Shown here: positions 1 through 7,772 of the stretch, one piece after another | Position numbering within the stretch: the stretch's first letter is position 1 | Layout: each line of letters begins with the position of its first letter | Source of the DNA: Senimuribacter intestinalis | GTDB lineage: Bacteria; Bacillota; Clostridia; Peptostreptococcales; Anaerovoracaceae | Reading direction: 5' to 3' | Assembly (NCBI GenBank): GCA_943192975.1 | Contig: CALPCJ010000004.1 | Coordinates: 124,001 to 188,000, forward strand | Length of the DNA stretch: 64,000 nucleotides | Program-made: the position numbers and the translations under genes | The notes under the pieces: generated by a model | The model's input: the letters and a program-made list of their open reading frames with translations, nothing else | Databases searched by the model: none | What the model was told of the DNA's origin: nothing

Positions 1-366
1 ATAGAGCTGGATAAGGAAAATATTTACATAGAAAGCTACGACAATTCCAGTCGTCAGGTTCCCGGCAGAGATTCTGTAGTGAATCACAAGAGGTCTTTCC
101 GCGACCCTTCTCTGCCGCTGACAGAAGAACAGGTGAAAGTCGAGACGGCGAGATGTTTAGGCTGTGGCGCATCTGTCGTGGATGAGAATAAGTGTATTGG
201 CTGCGGCGTTTGTACAACCAAATGCGAATTTGATGCAATCCATCTGTACCGTGACTTCCCAGAGGCCAGCAAAATGGTGCCAAGCGAAGACAAGTTGAAA
301 TACATTTTGCCATATGGTGCAAAGCAGGCGATTAAAGTGAAGTTCTCAAAAAAGGGGAAGAAGTAA
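1..366 (+). CDS. C-terminal part of a flavin/NAD(P)-type oxidoreductase with a 4Fe-4S domain (5' end outside window)
   Basis: The frame is open from base 1, so the gene starts upstream and only about 121 residues are visible. They contain a CLGCG segment followed by CIGCGVCTTKCEF, a CX2CX2CX3C ferredoxin motif, and then a basic tail ending KFSKKGKK. This arrangement is typical of the C-terminus of clostridial FAD-dependent oxidoreductases related to the small subunit of glutamate synthase, which carry a ferredoxin module. The stop codon lies one base before the hypA start, so it is very probably co-transcribed with the nickel-maturation genes. The catalytic part is not visible, so substrate and exact family are inferred. 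A stand-alone ferredoxin starting at the internal GTG (position 79) is less likely because the frame continues upstream. Confidence 0.7.
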   Translation: MELDKENIYIESYDNSSRQVPGRDSVVNHKRSFRDPSLPLTEEQVKVETARCLGCGASVVDENKCIGCGVCTTKCEFDAIHLYRDFPEASKMVPSEDKLKYILPYGAKQAIKVKFSKKGKK

Positions 367-367
367 A

Positions 368-712
368 ATGCACGAGCTTGGGATTGTATTTCACATCATC
401 AAAGGCGTGGAGAAAACAGCAGAAGAAAACGGACTGACGAAGGTTGCTTCTGTTACGGTGGAGCTGGGGGAGGTATCTTCGGTGATACCTCACTATCTGA
501 CCGACTGCTGGAGATGGGCGGCAGACAAAAATGACCTGACTCGGGAAGCGGAGCTTTTGATTGAGGAGATTCCTGCGGTGACCTACTGCGAAAACTGTGA
601 GAAAACCTATGGCACAGTGGAGTACGGGAAAATTTGTCCCCATTGCGGCAGCGAGAAAACCTGGCTGCTGCAGGGAAATCAAGTCATGATTAAAGAGATA
701 GAAGGCTGTTAG
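368..712 (+). CDS. hypA: Hydrogenase/urease nickel metallochaperone HypA
   Basis: A 114-residue protein, the usual HypA length. It begins MHE, where His2 is the family's nickel ligand, and has a zinc ribbon with CX2C at Cys74/77 and CX2C at Cys90/93. HypA delivers nickel to the large subunit of NiFe hydrogenases, working with the GTPase HypB. The start ATG follows the stop of the upstream oxidoreductase by one base, and hypB lies two genes downstream, so the genes form one maturation operon. No hydrogenase structural gene is visible in the window; it may lie upstream. The call is secure from the N-terminal MHE and the zinc-finger spacing. Confidence 0.95.
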   Translation: MHELGIVFHIIKGVEKTAEENGLTKVASVTVELGEVSSVIPHYLTDCWRWAADKNDLTREAELLIEEIPAVTYCENCEKTYGTVEYGKICPHCGSEKTWLLQGNQVMIKEIEGC

Positions 713-748
713 GCTAATTTAAGAAAGAAGAAAAGGAGTTGATTGTTT

Positions 749-1798
749 ATGTTATTTCATGTTTATGGAGCAGGCGCGGTAGCGAAATGGATTGCAATGC
801 TTGCGGTTCTTGTTGGACTGATTTTGCTCAATGAATTTGCCAGAAGAACCAAGACCGGAGGTCTTTTGATGTTCGGCGTATTACCGGCAGCGCTGACGGT
901 ATACTTTGTAGTTATCGCTGTAGCAGCGGGTTCAGGCGCTGAGTGGGCGCTGAATAACCAGACTTATCTGTATATGAACGGCTGGTTCCACTACGCGAAG
1001 TTATACGCATCTTTGGCAGGCTGTATCGGATTTATGATGATTAAATATGAATGGGGAATTGGTAAAAAGCACTGGTTCAAGGCTTTTCCATTTGCCATCG
1101 TAGCTATCAATATTCTGATCGCCGTGGCCAGCGATTTTGAGTCCGCTATCAACGGATGGGGCTCCTGGTGGTTGTCTTCTGAGGGCGTATGGCTTTATGG
1201 AGGCTGGCACAATGTGATGAACGGTATTGCAGGTATTCTGAACATCTTCTGTATGACCGGCTGGTGGGCAGTTTATTCTTCCAAAGATGGAAAGGATATG
1301 ATTTGGCCTGATATGATTTGGGTGTATATCATCGTGTACGATATCTGGAATTTTGCTTATACCTACAACTGTTTGCCGACCCATTCCTGGTTCTGCGGCG
1401 TGGCACTGCTGCTGGCACCGACCATCGCAGCGCTTCTGTGGAACAAAGGCGGCTGGATTATGAACCGTGCAAATACTCTCTGTATTTGGTGCATGTTTGC
1501 ACAGGTATTCCCATTGTTCCAGGAGACTTTTGCAGACGGAAGCAGCAGATTTGCATGGGCGACCATCTCAACCCAGTATGCTGACGGAACGATGAACGGT
1601 ATCATGGCAGGAAATGCAGTCAATGCAGACCCGACAGCAATGACCGTTGTCAGTGCGCTGGCATTGATTACCAATATTATTGCACTGCTTTACATCGTGA
1701 GAAAATCCATGAGGACAAAGACCAATCCGTATAAGGGCGAAGTCTTCACTGACTTTAAATATTACAAGGATGCGGCTGCAAGAGCTGTGATCAAATAG
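749..1798 (+). CDS. Multi-pass membrane protein between hypA and hypB (DUF5692-like)
   Basis: A 349-residue, strongly hydrophobic, Trp-rich protein with roughly eight to nine predicted membrane segments. ATG 749 is chosen because AGGAG at 734-738 is about ten bases upstream; a TTG at 743 is too close. It is embedded in the nickel-maturation operon: hypA ends 36 bases upstream and hypB starts 8 bases downstream. It does not show the HX4D motif expected of NiCoT nickel permeases, nor the HupE/UreJ pattern I would recognise. The sequence resembles the uncharacterised DUF5692 group of clostridial membrane proteins, from memory only. Its position suggests a role in nickel uptake or in anchoring the oxidoreductase/hydrogenase, but this is inference. 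Confidence 0.7.
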   Translation: MLFHVYGAGAVAKWIAMLAVLVGLILLNEFARRTKTGGLLMFGVLPAALTVYFVVIAVAAGSGAEWALNNQTYLYMNGWFHYAKLYASLAGCIGFMMIKYEWGIGKKHWFKAFPFAIVAINILIAVASDFESAINGWGSWWLSSEGVWLYGGWHNVMNGIAGILNIFCMTGWWAVYSSKDGKDMIWPDMIWVYIIVYDIWNFAYTYNCLPTHSWFCGVALLLAPTIAALLWNKGGWIMNRANTLCIWCMFAQVFPLFQETFADGSSRFAWATISTQYADGTMNGIMAGNAVNADPTAMTVVSALALITNIIALLYIVRKSMRTKTNPYKGEVFTDFKYYKDAAARAVIK

Positions 1799-1806
1799 GT
1801 GAAAAT

Positions 1807-2478
1807 ATGGATAAGTATAAGGTGATAGAAGTAAAGGAAAGTGTTTTTGCCAGTAATGATGCTGATGCTAAGACGCTGCGAGAGGAACTGAAGGCGCAGG
1901 GGACTTTTCTGCTGAACCTGATGTCTTCGCCGGGAGCAGGAAAGACTACCCTGCTGAAGCAGACTGTCAAAGCACTGCAAAGTGGGATGGCGATAGGCGT
2001 CATGGAAGCCGACATTGATTCTGATGTGGATGCTACTGCCATTGCAGAGACCGGTGTAAAGTCTATTCAGCTGCACACAGGAGGCATGTGCCATTTGGAC
2101 GCAGATATGACTCGGCAGGGACTGCGTGAGCTGGAAACGGGCGAACTTGATCTGGTGATTCTGGAAAATGTAGGAAATCTGGTATGCCCTGCAGAATTTG
2201 ACACCGGAGCGGTAAAGAACGCTATGATTCTCTCTGTTCCTGAGGGTCACGATAAGCCGCTGAAGTATCCGCTGATTTTTCAGGTCTGTGACGTGCTCAT
2301 CATCAATAAAACAGATGTGCTGCCGTACTTTGACTTCGACATGGAGAAGGTGGAGGAGTATGCGCACATGAGAAACCCTGATTTGAAAATCTTCCCGGTT
2401 TCTGCAAAGACAGGGGAAGGCGTGGAAGCATGGTGCCAGTGGCTGAGAGATGAAGTAGCGACGTGGAAACAGGCGTAA
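1807..2478 (+). CDS. hypB: Hydrogenase nickel-incorporation GTPase HypB
   Basis: A 223-residue P-loop GTPase. Walker A is SSPGAGKTT (residues 40-48), the conserved CH metal pair is in GGMCHLD (Cys95, His96), a further metal Cys lies in NLVCP (127), and NKTD (167-170) gives guanine specificity. HypB couples GTP hydrolysis to nickel delivery via HypA. The N-terminus lacks the CXXCGC high-affinity nickel motif of the Escherichia coli protein and lacks a His-rich stretch, so this is the minimal type. It is the last gene of the operon and is followed immediately by a strong terminator. Confidence 0.95.
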   Translation: MDKYKVIEVKESVFASNDADAKTLREELKAQGTFLLNLMSSPGAGKTTLLKQTVKALQSGMAIGVMEADIDSDVDATAIAETGVKSIQLHTGGMCHLDADMTRQGLRELETGELDLVILENVGNLVCPAEFDTGAVKNAMILSVPEGHDKPLKYPLIFQVCDVLIINKTDVLPYFDFDMEKVEEYAHMRNPDLKIFPVSAKTGEGVEAWCQWLRDEVATWKQA

Positions 2479-2488
2479 GCTCATAAGG

Positions 2489-2534
2489 AAAACTGCTATG
2501 CAAAAAGTTCATCTGATTGCATAGCAGTTTTTTT
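2489..2534 (+). terminator. Rho-independent terminator after hypB
   Basis: A near-perfect stem of 13-14 bp (arms 2489-2502 and 2518-2531, containing ACTGCTATGCA and its complement) followed by a T tract. It closes the hyp operon eleven bases after the hypB stop. Confidence 0.9.
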
Positions 2535-2593
2535 GACATTCTATTTGATTTTATGATAGGTATGCGGCAGCTTATGCTGCTGAGAAAACGGCG

Positions 2594-2906
2594 CGCCATA
2601 ATCTCAAGATTTTTTTGGATATCTGGCGCTCACCTCCTGGAAAACGCCATATTCAAAGCGTTTTTTTGTATACATGGCGTCCGCCATCTGCCAAACGCCA
2701 TATTTGGATTCATTTTCTAAAAAGCTGGCGCGCGCCTGCTGCCTGATACCCACTTTTTTGATATTTTACTGTAGGATGCTAAAGTTTCTCCGACTTTCTG
2801 TCGGGATTTCTTTCTGCAGCCGCCATTTTTTCTTAAAACACTTTTATATGTGGCGCTTTTTCACAGGTCTCCGCCATGTATACAGAAATCAATCCCAAAC
2901 GTGGCA
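2594..2906. repeat. Family 3 array: five CGCCA-N25-TGGCG inverted-repeat units, mostly 51 bp apart
   Basis: Five units share the same geometry, CGCCA then 25 variable bases then TGGCG: 2594-2628, 2645-2679, 2696-2730, 2821-2855 and 2872-2906 (the last ends TGGCA). Start-to-start spacing is 51, 51, 125 and 51 bp. The base just outside each end changes in a pairing-preserving way in the first two units (G/C, then A/T). The centres are A/T-rich and unrelated. The surrounding stretch 2535-3015 contains no convincing gene. The arrangement could be a phased set of protein-binding sites or RNA hairpins. It lies between the hyp operon terminator and the convergent FadR-type gene. Confidence 0.75.
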
Positions 2907-3015
2907 CGGGGCAAATCACAGGTACGGCATGTCTTCATTCTCTTGCTGTTAATCTTACTCCCGTACACGAACCTGCCAGACTAACTGTTTCAAGCGGGCG
3001 CGTTGGTCGAAAGTC

Positions 3016-3051
3016 GAAAAAAAGCTGTCTCATTTCATTTTGAGACAGCTC
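3016..3051 (-). terminator. Terminator of the FadR-type regulator gene
   Basis: Stem arms 3023-3032 (AGCTGTCTCA) and 3041-3050, with an A run at 3017-3022 that is a T tract on the minus strand. It lies nine bases past the regulator's stop codon. Confidence 0.88.
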
Positions 3052-3059
3052 TATTGCAG

Positions 3060-3767
3060 TTATTCAAAGTAAATTTCTCTGCTTCCGTGGATGCTTTCGC
3101 CGATGGAAGTATTAATCCAGGCGACAGCGCCTTCTTTGTCGCGATTCTTGATGTGTTCCCAAAGACCGAAGTTGTTTTCATAAAGGGCATGGATACCGTA
3201 GAGCATGCAAAAACGCTCCCACATGGTGGAAACCGGTGCCCGAAAGGAATGAAATATCAACGGAATCAAGGTGTTCCCTGAGAAAAACGCAAGGGCATTC
3301 TGAAAGGCATAAGCGCCATTCACTGCTTCTTCTATGGAGGAGGCGGTGCGAATTTTTTCTACGTGATTGTGAAGCTGCAGAATTTCTTCCTCGGTGATTC
3401 GGTCGATGCACAGGTTAACAGCCAACGTATCCAGCGCGATGCGGACTTCCAGAATAGAGCGGACTTCATCACGACGCAGTTTTCCGCCGTTATAGTTCAT
3501 GATGGAGATTAGAGTTTCCAGCGTACCTTTGTTGCGATAGTCAGAGACATAAGTGCCGCTTCGAGGGTGAACTTCCAGAAAACCCTTCTTTTCCAGTTCG
3601 GCAAGACCGCTGTTGACTACGCCGCGGCTCACCTGCATGGTTTCTGCAAGCTGACGCTCGGAAGGAAGTTTCTCTCCAATGGAAAGACTACCAGAAAGAA
3701 TCATGTGCTCCAGCTGTTCTATGAAAAGTTCCTTTAACGAAGGTGATGCGATTTTTTTAAATTCCAT
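3060..3767 (-). CDS. FadR-subfamily GntR transcriptional regulator
   Basis: A 235-residue protein. The first 75 residues form the GntR winged helix-turn-helix (motifs LPSERQLAETMQVSRG and RSGTYVS), followed by an all-helical FCD-type ligand domain beginning around VRSILEVRIALD. The ATG at 3767 is chosen because AGGAGA sits five bases upstream; a longer frame starting at 3830 would run through the operator-like sequence. FadR-type regulators bind acids or metabolic intermediates and usually control a neighbouring catabolic gene, but here no obvious target is adjacent; the MFS/TetR pair lies upstream on the same strand. A palindrome upstream suggests autoregulation. The effector cannot be read from the sequence. 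Confidence 0.9.
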   Translation of the reverse strand: MEFKKIASPSLKELFIEQLEHMILSGSLSIGEKLPSERQLAETMQVSRGVVNSGLAELEKKGFLEVHPRSGTYVSDYRNKGTLETLISIMNYNGGKLRRDEVRSILEVRIALDTLAVNLCIDRITEEEILQLHNHVEKIRTASSIEEAVNGAYAFQNALAFFSGNTLIPLIFHSFRAPVSTMWERFCMLYGIHALYENNFGLWEHIKNRDKEGAVAWINTSIGESIHGSREIYFE

Positions 3768-3810
3768 AAAGGTCTCCTGATTGGAAATTGCATGTGTCAT
3801 TTCAATTTGA

Positions 3811-3832
3811 TTTGGTATTGGTATAACCAAAG
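3811..3832. promoter_or_regulatory. Probable GntR/FadR operator
   Basis: TTTGGT (3811-3816) and ACCAAA (3826-3831) form an inverted repeat around an A/T-rich centre, matching the TGGT-N-ACCA type of site known for FadR-like proteins. It lies about 45 bases upstream of the regulator's start. Confidence 0.6.
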
Positions 3833-3888
3833 TAATTATAACACGCCTTTGCCGGTAAGTAAATCAGAACTGGCTTGCAGGCAACAGT

Positions 3889-5139
3889 TCAGGCGTCTTT
3901 GCTGAGCCCTTTGAAGATTTTTCTTGTAGAAATTGCAATCAGCAGAGACACCGTGGCGGCAAAGAATATGACAATGTACTCCCGACCGCTGCAGAAGTCA
4001 AAGAACAGTCCATAAAGGGAAGTGCCCAAAGGCTGTGCGCAGGTGCAGAGGGTCATAATGACAGAAAGCACTTTGCCGATTAAATGTTGTGGAGTTTCCC
4101 CTTGCACAAAGGCGAGCATCTGCACGGAAAACAGGGTCGAAAAAATCATGAGGCAGAAGAAGCAGCCAGTGATGATGAAGTAATTAATCCATGATGAGGA
4201 GATTAGCATAAGTCCAAATGCCATAGGATAAATCATAAGGGAAGAAGCAATCAGGAAATTGCCTGCTTTGGACAGTGTAAGCTTTTTGGCAAAAAGTCCT
4301 GCGCTGATACCTCCTGCAAGTCCGCCCAGCGCAAAAGCGCCTTCTGAAAAACCGAAGAGTCTGTTTCCCAGCGCCGGTTCAAAGTCCAGCACCTCCGTAA
4401 TCAGATATGGCGTGGCAACTACAATCATAGCGGACAAAAATAGGTTGATTCCGCAGATTACCAACAGAACTTTTATAATAATCGGCTTATCCCTGCGAAT
4501 GAAGTGAAAGCTTTCACCAAAGTCACATTTTACGATATGCCATATGCTGCCGCCAGCAGACTGTTTGGCATGAGGCATGTGAATAAAGATTTCCATTACT
4601 GCTGACAGGAAGAAACACGCAGTGGAAATCCAAAGCAGCGGCATTAGTCCGTAAAAGCTGTAGAGAATGCCGCCAAGTATCGGTCCGATTAGGGAAGAAA
4701 AGGAATTGATCGTGTTGATGACAGAGTTAGCCTGCACATAGTAATCCGGCTTTACCAGCGCAGGAATGCTTGCGGATACCGATGGCTGATATGCACTGGC
4801 AATGCCGTACAGCAGCATTAAAGTGACTGTAATCAGTGTGACAAAATCCACAGAACTAAGAAGCAGCGCAAATGCTGCGATAATCAATGCCGTGAAAAAG
4901 TCCAGCACTACCATAATGGTACGCTTATTGATTCTGTCAGCAATGATACCTCCAACAGGAGAAAGCAGAATGGACGGAATAAAAGCAAGAGCTGTTACTG
5001 TTCCAAACAGCGCAGAAGATCCGGTCTGATTCAGAAGGTATAAAGGCAGCGCAAATCTAATAATAGCGTTACCGAATAGTGAAATAATCTGTCCAGTTAC
5101 AACCAGCGTAAAATCCCTGGTAAATAGTGTATTGCTCAT
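3889..5139 (-). CDS. MFS transporter, macrolide-efflux-like (DHA3 group)
   Basis: A 416-residue protein with about twelve membrane segments. The N-terminus (TRDFTLVVTGQIISLFGNAI) and the loop GGIIADRINKRTIMVVLDFF, the MFS motif A between helices 2 and 3, place it with the macrolide-efflux-type major facilitator family. It starts six bases after the stop of the tetR gene, whose end contains its ribosome-binding site, so the two genes are translationally coupled. A drug or toxic-metabolite export role under TetR control is the natural reading; the substrate is unknown. Confidence 0.9.
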   Translation of the reverse strand: MSNTLFTRDFTLVVTGQIISLFGNAIIRFALPLYLLNQTGSSALFGTVTALAFIPSILLSPVGGIIADRINKRTIMVVLDFFTALIIAAFALLLSSVDFVTLITVTLMLLYGIASAYQPSVSASIPALVKPDYYVQANSVINTINSFSSLIGPILGGILYSFYGLMPLLWISTACFFLSAVMEIFIHMPHAKQSAGGSIWHIVKCDFGESFHFIRRDKPIIIKVLLVICGINLFLSAMIVVATPYLITEVLDFEPALGNRLFGFSEGAFALGGLAGGISAGLFAKKLTLSKAGNFLIASSLMIYPMAFGLMLISSSWINYFIITGCFFCLMIFSTLFSVQMLAFVQGETPQHLIGKVLSVIMTLCTCAQPLGTSLYGLFFDFCSGREYIVIFFAATVSLLIAISTRKIFKGLSKDA

Positions 5140-5145
5140 GTGAAT

Positions 5146-5805
5146 TTATCCTTTCTTGCTGTCGTTATAAATTGTAGCTAGTTCATGGAGCCGCTGCAGC
5201 ATGTCGTCGTCCAGAATATCCAGTCCGAAGCCCTGCAGCATTTGATTGAGAATCATAAATTTGCTGCATGTTTCCTCTGGAGTGTTGTTAAATATCATTG
5301 GATTCGTCCAAACGTTGGCAGCAAGAATGATCAGCTCAGCAAGCTGGGCAGGGTGGCTCGTCTTGATGGTGCCGTCAGAAATCCCCTGCTGGATAATCGG
5401 CAGAATGTAATCGGGTGCAACCGTGTTAATCGTATCATCGATTAGCAGAAACAGGAGTTTATGATTTTTCTTAAAATCCGGCGCGATTCTAAAAATATCG
5501 CTTTGCACCGGACGGCAGATGGACGATTTAAAAATAGTTTTCAGTTTATCTTTGCCGCTGAGATCTGTGCGGTCACGGATTTCATCCAGCATTTTGTTGG
5601 AGTCACATGTTAGGCGGTCGATCACTGCAACCAGAATATCCTCCTTTGATGCAAAGTGGTGATAGATAGCGCCCTTGCTGAGCCCTTTCAGTTCATTGAT
5701 GATATCCTGAATCGAGGTGTTTTCGTATCCTCTTTCCATAAATAGCCGAGTGGATGCGTCCAGGATTTTTTGAACTGTTTCCTCAGGGTGTTTATTTCTG
5801 CTCAT
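5146..5805 (-). CDS. TetR-family transcriptional repressor
   Basis: A 219-residue protein. The N-terminal helix-turn-helix runs from about residue 10 to 55 (KILDASTRLFMERGYENTSI, then GAIYHHFASKEDIL), and the remainder is a helical ligand-binding domain. The ATG at 5805 is preceded by AAGGAGG at good spacing; the frame extends further upstream but only through the operator region. It is the first gene of a two-gene operon with the MFS exporter. Two matching palindromes lie just upstream, so it very likely represses its own operon until an exported compound binds. Confidence 0.93.
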   Translation of the reverse strand: MSRNKHPEETVQKILDASTRLFMERGYENTSIQDIINELKGLSKGAIYHHFASKEDILVAVIDRLTCDSNKMLDEIRDRTDLSGKDKLKTIFKSSICRPVQSDIFRIAPDFKKNHKLLFLLIDDTINTVAPDYILPIIQQGISDGTIKTSHPAQLAELIILAANVWTNPMIFNNTPEETCSKFMILNQMLQGFGLDILDDDMLQRLHELATIYNDSKKG

Positions 5806-5849
5806 GATAGCAGCCTCCTTTTTGTATGGTGTACGTGTATGAAAATGAA

Positions 5850-5894
5850 ACATACCGTTGGTATGTATATAAAGATAACATACCAACGGTATGT
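5850..5894. promoter_or_regulatory. Twin TetR operators
   Basis: Two perfect 17-bp palindromes, ACATACC-GTT-GGTATGT at 5850-5866 and ACATACC-AAC-GGTATGT at 5878-5894. The second is the exact reverse complement of the first. Their centres are 28 bp apart and they lie 45-90 bases upstream of the tetR start, where the promoter must be. Confidence 0.9.
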
Positions 5895-5942
5895 TTGTCA
5901 AGGGTATACAGCGAGCGTGAATGCGGCGAAAACGGAGTGGAA

Positions 5943-6230
5943 CTTAACCTAAATGGGGATTTTTTCAAAAAAATGTATAACCTATTTGGTCTAGGTCTGC
6001 CTAAGGTCTGGTCAGCAATCTGTTTTGGCTTGCATATTGTGCAAGATGTCAGCAAAAACTCTAAAAAAATACGTAAAATGCAAGTTTTATACTTAAATTG
6101 GTCTGCCAGTCGGCTGCAGCCTGATCTCAGTCCGATGTTCTTATACATTTTTTGTCGATTTGTTGATTTTCGGTTAAGATTTAGAGAGTTGCTTATACAT
6201 TTTTTTGAAAAAAACCTTATTTGGGTTAAG
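5943..6230. repeat. Family 1 repeat locus 1 (three 38-bp units)
   Basis: One unit in plus orientation (5943-5980) and two in minus orientation (6141-6178, 6193-6230, 52 bp apart). Each unit starts CTTAACC, ends ATGTATAA after exactly 38 bases, and has a variable centre with A-rich flanks. The locus therefore begins with CTTAACC and ends with GGTTAAG, like a small element with inverted ends. It fills the 450 bases between the tetR operators and the htrA terminator; no gene is credible here. Two similar loci occur at 55213-55448 and 56374-56640. Confidence 0.8.
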
Positions 6231-6254
6231 CTGCAGCCGCAACCATGACTGCAA

Positions 6255-6289
6255 CAAAAAAGCACCGCTGACAATTTTGACAGCGGTGC
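6255..6289 (-). terminator. Terminator of the htrA-like gene
   Basis: Stem GCACCGCTG (6262-6270) with CAGCGGTGC (6281-6289), followed on the minus strand by a T6 tract (A run 6256-6261). Confidence 0.92.
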
Positions 6290-6308
6290 ATCAATATAGA
6301 TGAAACGT

Positions 6309-7616
6309 TTATTCAGTTGCTTCTATCAGGGTAGTAGTGATTTCAACGGTCTGGTTGTCACGAATGACGGTGACCTTGATTTTATCGCCAGGCTTGTGTT
6401 TGTTCAGTGCGCTGACCAAACTTGCCTGATTTTCAATCTTGGTGTCCTCTACGTAGTAAATCATGTCGCCTGCTTTAAATCCGGCCTTCTGTGCTTCGCT
6501 GCCGGTGACTTCCTGAATGTAAACACCTGTCATGCGCAGACCATACTGCATTGCAACTTCTGCACTGGAAGCATCCAGAACGGAGATGCCGATTGCTGCA
6601 CGATTGGTAACGTGACCGTTTTCGATGAGGTCTTTGGCGATTTCAGCAGCTTTTGCGATTGGGATGGCAAAGCCCAGACCTTCTACATCGGAGCCGGAAG
6701 ATTTAGCTACGACAATACCGATTAAGTTGCCATACTGGTCGAAGAGTCCGCCGCCGGAGTTGCCCGGATTGATGGAAGTATCGGTCTGCAGCAGGGTCAT
6801 TTCTCTGCCCTCTACGGTGATCGTTCTGTCCAGTGCACTGATGATACCGCTGGAAGCGCTTCCTCCCAGCTGACCCAGAGGATTTCCGATAGCCACAACC
6901 ATATCACCTACCGACAGCTGGGAACTGTCTCCGTAAGAAGCAGCGGTCAGATTCTTTGCATTGACTTTCAACACTGCGATATCGTTCTGTGCATCGCTAC
7001 CGACTACTTTTGCATCCAGTTCTGTACCGTCTTTCAATGTGACCGTAATTTTGGAAGCGCCGTCGATAACGTGGTTGCAGGTTAGGATGTAGCCTTTGGT
7101 ATCTACGATGACGCCACTGCCTGCACCTTGGGTTACGTAGTTTTGCAGCCAGTTATCCATAGCGACGGATTCTGTTCTGATTTCAACTACTGCGTTTTCG
7201 TTCTGGGCAATGATTTCCTGTACGGACTTCTCACTTCCAGTAGCTTTTGCCAGCGTGTAGTTGGTTGCAGATACGGTTTTTCCGCCGCCGCTTACCAGTC
7301 CGGAGTCAGCCAGAAGTGTATAGCCGCCAATGGTCAGACCTGAGGTTGCTAGCATGCAGCAGATTAGCGTGATGACAAAAGCCCTGCGGGTAATGTATTT
7401 TGGATCCTTTTTTTTCTTTTTCGGAGGGGCAGGCGGTGTTTGTTGATAGTAAGTATAACCCGTCTGTCCTGCATACTCGCTCTGCGGCTGATCGTACAGG
7501 GGCTTCTGTACAGGTTCTGGATCAGGCGAATATTCAGTTTCAGTCTTAGGTGAACAGTCGCCTACCATGACGAAATTTGGTTCTCTATGTTCATTATTGT
7601 TATCCCAGTTATCCAT
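6309..7616 (-). CDS. HtrA/DegP-type membrane-anchored serine protease with PDZ domain
   Basis: A 435-residue protein. Residues 1-70 are a polar, Pro/Lys-rich cytoplasmic tail; 79-101 form one membrane anchor; the trypsin-like domain holds the triad His182 (CNHVIDG), Asp212 (NDIAVL) and Ser287 (GNSGGG); a PDZ domain covers about 345-430. This is the architecture of Firmicute HtrA/HtrB quality-control proteases, which degrade misfolded proteins outside the membrane. It is transcribed alone, with its own terminator, and diverges from hslO, another protein-stress gene, which may be meaningful. All catalytic residues are present. Confidence 0.94.
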   Translation of the reverse strand: MDNWDNNNEHREPNFVMVGDCSPKTETEYSPDPEPVQKPLYDQPQSEYAGQTGYTYYQQTPPAPPKKKKKDPKYITRRAFVITLICCMLATSGLTIGGYTLLADSGLVSGGGKTVSATNYTLAKATGSEKSVQEIIAQNENAVVEIRTESVAMDNWLQNYVTQGAGSGVIVDTKGYILTCNHVIDGASKITVTLKDGTELDAKVVGSDAQNDIAVLKVNAKNLTAASYGDSSQLSVGDMVVAIGNPLGQLGGSASSGIISALDRTITVEGREMTLLQTDTSINPGNSGGGLFDQYGNLIGIVVAKSSGSDVEGLGFAIPIAKAAEIAKDLIENGHVTNRAAIGISVLDASSAEVAMQYGLRMTGVYIQEVTGSEAQKAGFKAGDMIYYVEDTKIENQASLVSALNKHKPGDKIKVTVIRDNQTVEITTTLIEATE

Positions 7617-7772
7617 TTGAATTCCTGCCTTTCTGATGTAAAAAATCTTTTTCTCTTAATATACCCAAATTATAGCTGAAAAATGTGGTTTTTTTGTGTT
7701 AAAATTGTCAAGAGTATGATAAAATATATGATTGAATGTGTGAATTAATAAACGAGAGGTTAAACATAGAAT

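Noticed and set aside
2594..2906. A CRISPR array at the family 3 repeats
   Set aside because: Only the outer five bases of each unit are conserved; a CRISPR repeat would be nearly identical over its full length, with variable spacers between.
2517..2952. Two overlapping plus-strand open frames with 17-residue periodicity over the family 3 array
   Set aside because: The periodicity is explained by the 51-bp DNA repeat; the peptides are hydrophobic and low-complexity without ribosome-binding sites, and inner bases vary as in non-coding DNA.
5826..6274. Open frames on both strands across family 1 locus 1
   Set aside because: They run through operators, repeats and a terminator and show no protein-like composition.
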